21,855 nt of DNA, from contig CAZVFX010000121.1 in NCBI GenBank assembly GCA_964626565.1, positions 1 through 21,855 of the forward strand. Reading direction: 5' to 3'. The stretch is from CAZVFX01 sp964626565 (GTDB taxonomy: Bacteria; Myxococcota_A; UBA9042; CAIXZC01). The position numbers and the translations under genes were made by a program. Below, one piece after another: positions 1-8,030 of this stretch (positions within the stretch are counted from its first letter, which is position 1; every line of letters starts with the position of its first letter). The notes beneath the pieces were generated by a model, which saw only the letters and a program-made list of their open reading frames with translations, ran no database searches and was not told the DNA's origin.

Positions 1-2227
1 CACATTTTTCTACACCAGAACCTTCCCCCGCATTGCAGACCTGAGGGATACCACCGACGCAATCTTCCACCGTGTGTTCGCAAACGCCCAGGCCGCAGGT
101 GGTGGTGCCGAGGTCTTCGTCCACCTGGCCGTCGCAATCGTTGTCCAACGCGTCGCAAGACGTCTCAGCACCCTCCTCGTACGCGTTGTTATTCCAGAAG
201 TAGTTTGCTGTTGCGCAGGCGTCAAGCAGGCCCCCCGCACACAGGTCCTCGGTTTTTTCCGCTCCCTGGCAAACCCCGGCCTGCTCCTCGCACAACAGTC
301 CGCCCAGATAGCAGTCGCCGCCACAGCCATCATCTCCGCACTCCTTGCCGGCACAACTCGGGATGCAGGAGCAGACGCCGTCGACGCAGAGAAACCCGCC
401 TCCGCAGGGGTCTGAGTTGAAAGAATGCTGACAGTCGGGATCGCCGTCCACGGCCAGGCAGAAATCGTCGGTGCAGACGTTGTCGTCGTCGCAGTTCAAG
501 GGCGTGCCGGCGCCGCATTCCCCAGCCGCACACTGGTCGCCCACGGTGCATGGATTGAGGTCGTCGCACAGCGCCGCGTTGGCCTCGAACAGGCATCCGG
601 TTTCGTCGACACACGAGTCGTCGGTGCAGGGGTTGTTGTCTTCGCAGATAATCTGCTCGCCGCCCAGGCAGGATCCGCCGCTGCACTGTTCGCCAATTGT
701 GCAGGCACTGCCGTCGTCGCAGGGCAGGGTGTTCGGTGTGAAAACACAGCCGCTGTCCGGTGCGCAGGAATCGTCGGTACAGACGTTCTGGTCATCACAT
801 TCCAAAGGTGGGCCGCCCGCGCATTCCCCGCCGCCGCAGGTGTCCGCGGTGGTGCAGACGTCGCCGTCCTGGCACGGCAGGTCGTTGGGAGTGTACACAC
901 AGCCGGCATCGGGTTCGCAGCCGTCATCGGTGCAGCCGTTGCCGTCATTGCAATTGACCGCGTCCCCTCCGCTGCACACCCCTTCCAGACAGGCCTCCCC
1001 TGAAGTGCAGGCGTCCTCGTCGTTGCAGGGGGCGCCGCCGTTGGCCGCGGCCAGGGAGCATTCCCCGGAGCCGCCATCGCAAACCGGCGTCAGGCAGGGT
1101 GCGTCGGGACCTTCCGGCCCGGGGCAGACGACCGGCGAATCAGGCACGGTCTTGCACTCGTAGGGGAAATTCTCCAGATCGCAGTAGAGGGTGCCGGTGC
1201 ACAGATCGCCGTCCTCGAAAGCCGCGCAGTCCGCGTCGGTCATACAGTCGCAGCCTCCGGGCACGCCGGCACACTCTCCGTCACCGCACTTGTCATCAAT
1301 AGTGCATTGGTTGTCATCGTCGCAATCTGCCAGGTTGGGGACAAACTGGCACTCGCCGCTGACGCAGGAATCGTCGGTGCACAGGTTGTCGTCGTTGCAC
1401 GTGCTTTCGTCCATCTCTCCGTCACAGTCATCGTCGACTCCGTTGCACTCTTCCCCAGCCGGCTCGGGCGCGTCGCAGGCGGACAGGCCCCCCTCTTCGC
1501 ACAACCTGCTTCCCGTACAGGTTCCCCAGTCGTTGGTAACATGGCACCAGGTGGTGCGGTGGTCCTCAATCGACTTGCCGGTGCAGGGACACTCGCCCGC
1601 GGTCAATGTGCACTGTGCCAGCTCCAGCCCTTCCACGCTGGTCGCAGCCGCGCACTCGTAGCCGGCAGGGCAGCCCAAGTCACCTTCACCGGTGATGTCG
1701 CAATTGCCGCCGCAGAATCCGCCCCCGCCCTCGAAAACCACGCAGGCATTCTCCTCGCCGCCGCTGGAGACGCAATCGTCGCTGGTGTTGCACGGTTTGC
1801 ACAGGTTGGCAAAGTCGGAGAGGCAGACAAACAGCAGGTCCGGGTAGGACCAGGGGACTTCGGTGCACTTCCAGCCGGCAGCACAGTCCTCCACGCAAGT
1901 CATGGTGCAGACCCCTTCCCCCAGGTGCTCTACGCACCAGCCGGAAAGGCAATCGCTATTTTCAGAGCACTTATCCAGGAAGCAACCTTCGCCCGGGTCG
2001 CAGGCGGGGAGGTTTGTGCCGTCCTGTCCGGGGCCGAAGTCGAAGGCGAAAGCTTCTTCCGGCAGATCGTAAGGGCCGGCATCCACCAGGTGCACCGCGT
2101 CTTCTGTAGTGTCGGCTGTCGCAACCTCGCCGGGGCCGCTGTCGTCGCCGGCGCCGCTACAGCACAAACAGAAAAGCATGACAGCAACCACCGTCTGGCC
2201 GAGGACTATCTTGCGGCGACTTCTCAT
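1..2227 (-). CDS. Secreted cysteine-rich repeat protein with MopE-type motif (C-terminus beyond window)
   Basis: The open frame runs from an ATG at 2227 to the left edge without a stop: 742 codons visible, C-terminus missing. A GGAGGAA ribosome-binding site lies just upstream of the ATG. The N-terminus (MRSRRKIVLGQ, then a hydrophobic stretch ending LFCLCCSGAGDD) is an export signal and may be a lipoprotein signal, although the lipobox is not canonical. Residues about 75-130 hold Cys-rich segments (CTMTCVEDCAAGWKC) common in deltaproteobacterial surface proteins. About residue 265 is a GVDDDCDGEMDE motif of the kind called a putative metal-binding or MopE motif. Residues about 426-578 are three 51-residue units rich in C-D-D-x-N-x-C-T-D-D-x-C. 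Near residue 625 comes CAGKECGDDGCGGDC, then a second motif, LDNDCDGQVDEDL, near the edge. Role unknown; a disulfide-stabilised, possibly Ca2+-binding surface protein is an inference. Plus-strand open frames across it are shadows. Confidence 0.88.
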   Translation of the reverse strand, partial: MRSRRKIVLGQTVVAVMLFCLCCSGAGDDSGPGEVATADTTEDAVHLVDAGPYDLPEEAFAFDFGPGQDGTNLPACDPGEGCFLDKCSENSDCLSGWCVEHLGEGVCTMTCVEDCAAGWKCTEVPWSYPDLLFVCLSDFANLCKPCNTSDDCVSSGGEENACVVFEGGGGFCGGNCDITGEGDLGCPAGYECAAATSVEGLELAQCTLTAGECPCTGKSIEDHRTTWCHVTNDWGTCTGSRLCEEGGLSACDAPEPAGEECNGVDDDCDGEMDESTCNDDNLCTDDSCVSGECQFVPNLADCDDDNQCTIDDKCGDGECAGVPGGCDCMTDADCAAFEDGDLCTGTLYCDLENFPYECKTVPDSPVVCPGPEGPDAPCLTPVCDGGSGECSLAAANGGAPCNDEDACTSGEACLEGVCSGGDAVNCNDGNGCTDDGCEPDAGCVYTPNDLPCQDGDVCTTADTCGGGECAGGPPLECDDQNVCTDDSCAPDSGCVFTPNTLPCDDGSACTIGEQCSGGSCLGGEQIICEDNNPCTDDSCVDETGCLFEANAALCDDLNPCTVGDQCAAGECGAGTPLNCDDDNVCTDDFCLAVDGDPDCQHSFNSDPCGGGFLCVDGVCSCIPSCAGKECGDDGCGGDCYLGGLLCEEQAGVCQGAEKTEDLCAGGLLDACATANYFWNNNAYEEGAETSCDALDNDCDGQVDEDLGTTTCGLGVCEHTVEDCVGGIPQVCNAGEGSGVEKC
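494..952 (-). repeat. Three tandem 153-bp (51-residue) Cys-rich coding repeats
   Basis: Within the first CDS, units at 952-800, 799-647 and 646-494 are each exactly 51 codons. Each starts C-[NED]-D-x-N-x-C-T-D-D-x-C, continues with G-C-[VL]-[YF] and a second Cys cluster, and ends in a Gly-rich linker. A degenerate unit follows below 494 and half-units precede 952. The Cys and Asp positions are conserved, and the linkers vary. Confidence 0.85.
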
Positions 2228-2268
2228 GGCTTCCTCCAAAGCAATCGAGGGCTGCTGGAGCCCACTGC

Positions 2269-2297
2269 ATTCTAGCCGCAACTGGCATCTGGCGCAA
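2269..2297 (-). promoter_or_regulatory. Candidate sigma-70 promoter for the Cys-rich protein
   Basis: On the minus strand TTGCGC (2297-2292) and TAGAAT (2274-2269) are separated by 17 bp, about 40 bp upstream of the ATG at 2227. The -10 matches consensus at 5 of 6 positions and the -35 at 4 of 6. Read by eye only. Confidence 0.5.
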
Positions 2298-2346
2298 AGC
2301 GCGCCTGTGAATTTTGTGCGTTATCACAACGTCAATTGGTCAGTTA

Positions 2347-2375
2347 TTGGATCTTTTCCAAAAAGTTCGTTTAAT
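2347..2375 (+). promoter_or_regulatory. Weak candidate promoter for the first paralog of the tandem pair
   Basis: TTGGAT (2347-2352), a 17-bp spacer and TTTAAT (2370-2375) lie in the AT-rich part of the divergent intergenic region, about 37 bp before the GTG start at 2412. The -35 is poor, so this is only the best candidate seen. Confidence 0.3.
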
Positions 2376-2411
2376 TAAAGTGTGCGGTTGTTTCGCACGA
2401 GGGGGTGACCA

Positions 2412-4052
2412 GTGGCAGGCAAAAAGCGACTTTGGCGCTTGATTCCGACCTTGCTGGTACTCCTGTCTTTCCCGCTTCCCTCCATGGCCGACGCCCGGGA
2501 AGACGTTCTTGAACTCGTCGCCCGCCACCGGGACACCGGCTACACAACCGGGGCCTGGACCATCACCGATCGATGGGACGAAGAGGCGGAACTCGAGTTC
2601 GCCGACTTTGTTGAAGCTTTCGGAGTTGCACGCGAGACGATCAGGTTCAAAAACGCCGAAGGGCTGACCAACCCGGCGGTCAATATTCTCTGGACCGAGG
2701 AAGACACCGAACTCAAGATCGAAGTTGACTGCGCAAATCTGCCCTACCTGCTGCGGGCCTATTTTGCATACAAAACCGGCCGGCCCTTTGCCTATATGGC
2801 CAACAAGGGTAAGAGGTACGGCAAGCATAACCGGCCCCGCGTGCTGAAGGATTTTTCAGACCATCCCGCGTTTCCGGAGTTCATTGAGGATGTCATTCAT
2901 TCCGTCAGTTCCGCCCACTTCCGCATGCACGCGGACTACGAAGCCACCGACCTTTATCCCATCGATCCGAACTATGACAGTGTGAGGGCGGGTGTAGTCT
3001 TCTACGACCCTAACGGGCATGTGCTCATGGTGTACAAAGTGGACCGGGAGGAAGGGGACATCTACATGCTGGACGGACACCCCGACGGCACCATTTCACG
3101 CAAAGTGTGGGGCGCCAGCTACGCCAGGGGGTCGGAGCGTTTCGGGGGCGGTTTCAAGGCGTGGCGTCACGACCACGTGGAGGTGCTCAACCGGGACACC
3201 GGGGAGTTCTCCATCTGGCGGGATCTCAACGCCGAAGCGCCCCACTACAGCAACTCCGCACAGTACCAGGGCCAGTATTGGCTGGATGGCCTGGACATGA
3301 CCTATCACGAGTGGGTGCGGGCCCGGGTCTCCCAGAACGGCCTCTTCGTGGACCCGCTGGAGGGGTTCGACCGTATGCTCACCGGATTCTGCGGGGACGT
3401 GCGGGACCGCGTGGGAGCGGTCAACGGGGCGGTCGCAGCCGGCATGACCAAGCGGGACCACCCCGGCGAACTGCCCTGGAATATCTATGGTGCGGATGGC
3501 CAATGGGAGAAGTACTCGTCGCCGGGAAGGGACACCCGGCTTCGCTTCAAGGCCCGGGAATTGAAGCGGTTCGTGATCAAGGTGAAGCGGTGGGCCCAGA
3601 AGGGTGACCGGCGTCTGCAGTACGACGGCACGCTGGAACAGCTTTGTGCCGATCTCACCGATATGTGGTCCGAGGCCCTTGAAGATCCGGAATGCGCAAT
3701 TCAGTACCAGAATTCCAACGGTGATCCGGTCTCGCTCACCCTCTCCGACGTCCTGGATCGCCTGTACGACCTGTCGTTCGACCCGTATCACTGCCCGGAG
3801 CTGCGCTGGGGCGCGCCCATGTACGGGGCCGACGGAAAACCTACACCCGAATTTGCGTCCTGTCCCGATGACCGTCGAAAGGTGTACTGGTACAAAAAGG
3901 AAGCTCGGCTTAGAAACCGCCACACCCGGCTCCTGCGTAAGGCCACCATGGCCCACCGCGGCCCCGAAGTAGGCGAATCGGTGGATGTTCTCGGGCTCCT
4001 TGAGTGCCCCCCAATCCCTACCGAACCGGTGGCTCTGCACGATCCCAATTGA
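2412..4052 (+). CDS. Secreted protein of unrecognised family with possible Cys-His hydrolase core (paralog A)
   Basis: This encodes 546 residues from a GTG start at 2412, chosen because GAGGGGG lies 6-7 bp upstream and a clear signal peptide follows (MAGKKRLWR, then a Leu-rich core ending near residues 26-28, SMADA). I do not recognise the family. The conserved core has C107 in VDCANL, H203 in DPNGHVLMVY, and D221/H223 in DGHPDG. This order and spacing recalls NlpC/P60 or papain-like cysteine hydrolases, where a D-C motif precedes a G-H-V strand, but that is a motif-level inference. The C-terminal half carries FDPYHCPELRWGAP (about residue 456), also present in the next gene. The downstream neighbour is a full-length paralog 162 bp away on the same strand, so the pair may be co-transcribed; I see no terminator between them. 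Plus- and minus-strand alternative frames are shadows. Confidence 0.85.
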   Translation: MAGKKRLWRLIPTLLVLLSFPLPSMADAREDVLELVARHRDTGYTTGAWTITDRWDEEAELEFADFVEAFGVARETIRFKNAEGLTNPAVNILWTEEDTELKIEVDCANLPYLLRAYFAYKTGRPFAYMANKGKRYGKHNRPRVLKDFSDHPAFPEFIEDVIHSVSSAHFRMHADYEATDLYPIDPNYDSVRAGVVFYDPNGHVLMVYKVDREEGDIYMLDGHPDGTISRKVWGASYARGSERFGGGFKAWRHDHVEVLNRDTGEFSIWRDLNAEAPHYSNSAQYQGQYWLDGLDMTYHEWVRARVSQNGLFVDPLEGFDRMLTGFCGDVRDRVGAVNGAVAAGMTKRDHPGELPWNIYGADGQWEKYSSPGRDTRLRFKARELKRFVIKVKRWAQKGDRRLQYDGTLEQLCADLTDMWSEALEDPECAIQYQNSNGDPVSLTLSDVLDRLYDLSFDPYHCPELRWGAPMYGADGKPTPEFASCPDDRRKVYWYKKEARLRNRHTRLLRKATMAHRGPEVGESVDVLGLLECPPIPTEPVALHDPN

Positions 4053-4214
4053 GCCTGCTTTTTCTTCCTCGAAACTCCGCAAACCGTTACCCCGACTGGT
4101 TTTCCTTGACTTAGGGTTCCCGTTTGAGTAATGATCGGCCCTCGCAGCCTTTGGCGGAAGTGCTGTGACCCGCCCGCTTTTTGCGGCGGTGGAAAGAAGG
4201 GAACGGTTGTTGTT

Positions 4215-5831
4215 ATGGAGTTTATTTCTGCACTGGTCAGCCTGCTGATTCTGAGCACGCCGACCGACGCACTTAGAGTGGATCTGGCCGGCAAGGTCTA
4301 CCAGGTTCGGGACAGCGGTCTAGCCACGGGCGCCTGGGTGGTTGAGCGGGAGTGGAATGACGCGGCAGAAGAAGAGTTCGCCGAGTGGGTCCACGCTATC
4401 GGCATGGCCCGGGAAAAGCGGGCCTTCCGGCTGGCCGCAGGCCTGAAGAATCCGGACGTCAACCCCCTCTATACCCCGGAAGACGACGAGCTTCGTTTCG
4501 AGGCCGATTGCGCAACGTTCATCTATGCCATGCGCTCTTATTTTGCGTATAAGACGCGTCGGCCGTTTTCGTTTCAGGCCAACAAGGAGCGGCGGTACAA
4601 GGCGAATAACCGGCCGCGAGTGTTCAAGGACTTCAGCCAGTTCCCCGATTTCGGCCGGCTGTTCAGGTCCACTCTCTCGGCGGTCAGCTCCGGCCACTTC
4701 CGAATGCACGCCAAGCTTGAGGGAACCGATACCTATCCCATCGATGTGACCCGGGAGAGTATCCGCCCCGGCGTGGTGTACTACGACCCCAACGGGCACG
4801 CCCTGATGGTGTACAGGGTCGACGAAGACACCGGTGATATCTTCTTCATGGACGGCCATCCGGACGGCACCCTGACACGCAAGCGATTCGACGAAAAGCT
4901 CGCCCGGGGCTCGGCCAAGTACGGCGGCGGATTCAGAGGCTGGCGACACTACCGCATCGAGATTCTGGACGAAGCCGCCGGATCATTTGTGGTGGCTCGC
5001 GAAACCAACCTCGAAGCGGCACACTACAGCGACTCTGCCCAATACCTGCGCAAGTTCAATATCGACGGCATCGAACTGGGTTTCCACGAGTGGGTCAAGG
5101 CACGGGTGAAACGGGACGGCATTTATACCCTCCCCCGGGAAGAATTCACCCGGCGCCTCGGCGGTATCTGCCGGGACCTCAAAGTGCGGGAGAAGGCGGT
5201 AGACGCGGCCCTGGCTGACGATATCTACCTGCAGGTTCATCCCCGGAAGCTGCCGGCCAACATCTATCGAACCCGGGGAGACTGGCAGGAACACTCCACC
5301 CCCGCGCTCGACACCGGACTACGACGCAGCGCCGTGGAGTTGAGGGCCTTCGTCATCGACACCATGGACCGGGTGCATGCTGGTGACCCGAGAGTGAAGT
5401 TTGACGGCTCTGCGGCTCAGTTGAGAGACGAATACCTGGACATCTGGGTGGAGTTCGTGGCCAGCGATCAATGTGCTGTGGAATACACTAACTCCGAAGG
5501 CGACTCGCTACGGCTGTCACTTCATGACGTCATGGGCCGCCTGTTCGACATTTCGTTCGACCCCTACCATTGCCCCGAGCTGCGGTGGGGCGCACCTGCC
5601 GACAGCGCTGAGCGTAGGACCTGCATGGACGGGAAGGGCAAGTTGTCGTGGTACTCCAAGGAGCGGCGGCTGAGAAACCGCACCTTCCCCATGCTGCGCC
5701 GTTCCACCCATCTTTACCGGGGGCCGGCCCGGCCGCCACGCGCGGATATCGTCAATCTGCTGGATTGCTACGTTGTAAACGATCCCGACTTCGGGGTCTG
5801 TCACGGAAGGAAAGCTACGGCCCGGCGATAA
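4215..5831 (+). CDS. Secreted protein of unrecognised family with possible Cys-His hydrolase core (paralog B)
   Basis: This encodes 538 residues from the ATG at 4215, preferred over an in-frame ATG at 4131 because a purine-rich GAAAGAAGGGAA precedes it and a hydrophobic signal (MEFISALVSLLILS, then TPTDA) starts there. The n-region lacks a basic residue, so the longer start cannot be excluded. It aligns with the preceding gene along its whole length, with roughly half of the residues identical in the core by eye. Conserved features are C99 in ADCATF, H195 in DPNGHALMVY, D213/H215 in DGHPDG, the block YFAYKTRRPF, and FDPYHCPELRWGAP near residue 447. The candidate catalytic Cys and His survive in both copies while surrounding residues drift, which suggests they matter. 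Its stop codon is only 4 bp from the stop of the convergent lipoprotein gene. The function is unknown; an exported cysteine hydrolase is a hypothesis. Confidence 0.85.
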   Translation: MEFISALVSLLILSTPTDALRVDLAGKVYQVRDSGLATGAWVVEREWNDAAEEEFAEWVHAIGMAREKRAFRLAAGLKNPDVNPLYTPEDDELRFEADCATFIYAMRSYFAYKTRRPFSFQANKERRYKANNRPRVFKDFSQFPDFGRLFRSTLSAVSSGHFRMHAKLEGTDTYPIDVTRESIRPGVVYYDPNGHALMVYRVDEDTGDIFFMDGHPDGTLTRKRFDEKLARGSAKYGGGFRGWRHYRIEILDEAAGSFVVARETNLEAAHYSDSAQYLRKFNIDGIELGFHEWVKARVKRDGIYTLPREEFTRRLGGICRDLKVREKAVDAALADDIYLQVHPRKLPANIYRTRGDWQEHSTPALDTGLRRSAVELRAFVIDTMDRVHAGDPRVKFDGSAAQLRDEYLDIWVEFVASDQCAVEYTNSEGDSLRLSLHDVMGRLFDISFDPYHCPELRWGAPADSAERRTCMDGKGKLSWYSKERRLRNRTFPMLRRSTHLYRGPARPPRADIVNLLDCYVVNDPDFGVCHGRKATARR

Positions 5832-5835
5832 GCGT

Positions 5836-7899
5836 CTACCTTCCCGGTTCGTCAATCAAACCCAGATCCGAGATGTTGAGTCCGCCGGCATAGGCGTATG
5901 ACACGTACTGGTCGTACCCATACACGGCCACGCCGATAGGCATGTCCGCGTACAGGCGGTGTACGCCGTCCTCTATTTCGAACTTGGCCGTCGCGTACTC
6001 ACCCGTGCCGAACAGTTCGAAGTCGGTCTCCCCCATGGGCTCGCATTTCTCAGCAATGGCCGCAGGGTCGATTTCCGGGCAGTCGAACCACACCTTGGCG
6101 TCTGCCGGAGCGATGATGGTGACGTAGTCTTCGAGATACTTGTCCGGGGCGAGGAAGACGTAGTCTTGCCGGTACTGCTCCACCGGGACGATGAGCATGA
6201 ATGCCGGGTCGCCGGTGCCCGCGTCTTCCAGACCCGGCGAGCCGTTGACATTGGGCTCCGGTGCGTGTTCCGAGGCCATGAAGTGGCCCACCATAATCGG
6301 CTTCTTGGCAACTATCTCGAAATTCTCCTTGGACTCGAATTCGATCCACTCCCCTGCGTTGAGTACAGGGAGGACCGTTTGCGGTGGCAGGGTGGTGATT
6401 ACGGTGTTGTTTTCGGCCGCGATGATTCGATAGTAATCCGACTCTTTGTTGCGAGGATACATCTTGGATGCCAGGTACCTCAGCCCCCAGCTTTTCACTG
6501 GGAACAACTGGTGCTCGATGTGATCGCAGCAGCAGGTGTTGAACCCGGCCTGGATGCAGTCGTAGTCGTTCTTGCACTTGGTTTCGCCATCGTACTCGCA
6601 AATGCCTGCGTCCTCGTCGCAGCCTGCAGTGTTGGGCACGTTGGCGCACTCGCTGGCGCCCATTACCGCGACATCCCGGTTGGCCAGGATTCGTGAGCCG
6701 GTGAGGTCGGAACCCATCTTGTCCGTCTCGATGTTCAGCACGTCGAACTGGGTCAAAGTAGCAGTGAAGGTGTCCCCCGGTTCCAGGTGCTTGATGTTTT
6801 CCCCGGTATGGGCATTTTCGCCAACCAGAGTGGGGGCAGTCACGTCCACTGTAACCTGGGTGTCCCCGCTGCGCACCGCGATGACGGTAAGATTGGCACG
6901 GGTAGTTTCGAAAGTCTGCTCACGGGACATGTAGTAGTAGAACTTGCCCAGCACGTTGCTCGGCAACAAGAGGGAGGCGTCGTTGGAAAACACGTCCACG
7001 TTGTCCAGCGGGTTGAACTGGTACGCAGTGATGGGGATGTTAGCCTGGATGCGATAGGCCAGGGGCGCCAGAATGGTGCCGTCCACATCACGCCGGGGCA
7101 GATTGTAGATGCGCAAGCCCCCGGGCTCCAGCGGCCCCTTGGGGAGCGGCGAATCCAGGGAATCGTATTCCACCGGGCCTTCGCTGTTGAAAACCTGTAC
7201 ATCGGCGGAGTACTTGTGGTGCGGGTTCGACACCACTACAGAGTACTGGGAACCCGCCGCGTCGTTGTACCCTTCCCGGCCCGCGGGGCCGAAGTAATTG
7301 TCCAGGTCTGCAGCCCAGAAATCGCAGCCCATGTACATGTTCCACTTCTCGCTGAGGTCGCACAGCTTGACGCAACCGCCCTCAAAGCAGATTTGTGAGG
7401 TCGCAGCGCCGTTGCAGTCGGCGAACTCCTCGAACGCAGAGCCGAACTGGTCGCACTGCAGCACGATGTCATCATCCTGGCAGCGCTTAACGCCCGGAAT
7501 ACAGGCGGTGCACTGGCCCGTGGGGAATTCGGGACTCAGCAGGCACAGCGTGTCGTCACCGAAATCGTCCAAGCATGGAAATATGTCCCAACCTGAACCG
7601 TCCTCCCGGCAGACCAGCAGCCCCCGTTGATCTTCGGTGCAACCGTTGGTGTCGCCCGGGCAGCACACCGAATCGGGCTCGGGGAGGCAGCTGTCCACGG
7701 CCGACAGATCAACGCCACCGTCGGCAGGGACCAGTTCAGGCAGTCCGTCACCAGGAATATCGGCTGTCGCGGTCACATCGCCGGGCTTTTCCTTCTTAGC
7801 CGGGCATCCAGCCAACACAAGTATGGCCGCCAGGCTCGCCACCATCTTCACCGATGGCCCATAATTGAAAATTGAAAATTGACAATTGATAATTGACAA
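5836..7899 (-). CDS. Lipoprotein with IgGFc-binding-type domain
   Basis: This encodes 687 residues if translation starts at TTG 7899, which has GAGGGAG 7 bp upstream. Alternatives are GTG 7851 and ATG 7845, both with poor ribosome-binding sites. The sequence LVLAGC (Cys32 from the TTG start) is a textbook lipobox, so the protein should be lipid-anchored. After an Asp/Pro-rich linker comes a Cys-rich segment (about residues 70-190) with CIPGVKRCQDDD and CFEGGC. From about residue 210 to the end it matches the IgGFc-binding N-terminal domain pattern: SQYSVVVSNP, ITAYQFNP, VMGASECANV, CCCDHIEHQLFPVKSWG, YYRIIAAENNT, LNAGEWIEF, KPIMVGHF and GDPAFMLIVPVEQYR. Such domains are common in myxobacterial-type surface proteins, and immunoglobulin binding should not be assumed. 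Twelve N-terminal codons come from a heptamer repeat. It lies downstream of the MBL-fold gene but has its own candidate promoter. Confidence 0.88.
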   Translation of the reverse strand: MSIINCQFSIFNYGPSVKMVASLAAILVLAGCPAKKEKPGDVTATADIPGDGLPELVPADGGVDLSAVDSCLPEPDSVCCPGDTNGCTEDQRGLLVCREDGSGWDIFPCLDDFGDDTLCLLSPEFPTGQCTACIPGVKRCQDDDIVLQCDQFGSAFEEFADCNGAATSQICFEGGCVKLCDLSEKWNMYMGCDFWAADLDNYFGPAGREGYNDAAGSQYSVVVSNPHHKYSADVQVFNSEGPVEYDSLDSPLPKGPLEPGGLRIYNLPRRDVDGTILAPLAYRIQANIPITAYQFNPLDNVDVFSNDASLLLPSNVLGKFYYYMSREQTFETTRANLTVIAVRSGDTQVTVDVTAPTLVGENAHTGENIKHLEPGDTFTATLTQFDVLNIETDKMGSDLTGSRILANRDVAVMGASECANVPNTAGCDEDAGICEYDGETKCKNDYDCIQAGFNTCCCDHIEHQLFPVKSWGLRYLASKMYPRNKESDYYRIIAAENNTVITTLPPQTVLPVLNAGEWIEFESKENFEIVAKKPIMVGHFMASEHAPEPNVNGSPGLEDAGTGDPAFMLIVPVEQYRQDYVFLAPDKYLEDYVTIIAPADAKVWFDCPEIDPAAIAEKCEPMGETDFELFGTGEYATAKFEIEDGVHRLYADMPIGVAVYGYDQYVSYAYAGGLNISDLGLIDEPGR

Positions 7900-7900
7900 T
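7863..7900. repeat. Heptanucleotide tandem repeat, AATTGAN x5
   Basis: Five consecutive 7-mers, AATTGAA, AATTGAA, AATTGAC, AATTGAT and AATTGAC, are followed by a partial AAT. On the coding (minus) strand they lie directly after the best ribosome-binding site of the lipoprotein gene and include the TTG start and the first codons. Because 7 is not a multiple of 3, a change of one unit would shift the frame between that start and the lipobox. Confidence 0.9.
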
Positions 7901-7971
7901 GCAGTTCTCCCTCAGCGGTGTAAGCGCTGGCAGACGCCCGGGGGTAGGTGTCCGATCCGTTTCAATTGAGG

Positions 7972-8000
7972 ATTGTACCCAACCTGGGCCCATCTGCCAA
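7972..8000 (-). promoter_or_regulatory. Candidate sigma-70 promoter for the IgGFc-domain lipoprotein
   Basis: TTGGCA (8000-7995), a 17-bp spacer and TACAAT (7977-7972) lie on the minus strand; each box matches consensus at 5 of 6 positions. The promoter lies between the stop of the MBL-fold gene (8031) and the lipoprotein start (7899), giving a leader of about 65 nt. Confidence 0.6.
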
Positions 8001-8030
8001 TGGCAAACAGTCCGGGGCGCCCTGATCAGC

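Noticed and set aside
471..1163. 230-codon plus-strand open frame rich in Ser/Pro/His
   Set aside because: Shadow of the 51-residue repeats on the minus strand; its periodicity is inherited from them.
1307..2275. 322-codon plus-strand open frame
   Set aside because: It is antisense to the left-edge Cys-rich gene, whose minus frame has a signal peptide, ribosome-binding site, regular repeats and family motifs. The plus frame is low-complexity Ala/Val-rich with no motif.
3096..4082. 328-codon minus-strand open frame
   Set aside because: Antisense to paralog A, which is conserved with paralog B in the plus frame; no motif or ribosome-binding site in the minus frame.
4131..4214. Upstream ATG extension of paralog B (28 extra codons)
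   Set aside because: No ribosome-binding site, and it places a Cys/Gly-rich stretch before the signal-like hydrophobic segment; kept only as an alternative.
5959..6696. 245-codon plus-strand open frame
   Set aside because: Antisense to the well-matched IgGFc-binding domain; a GC-driven shadow.
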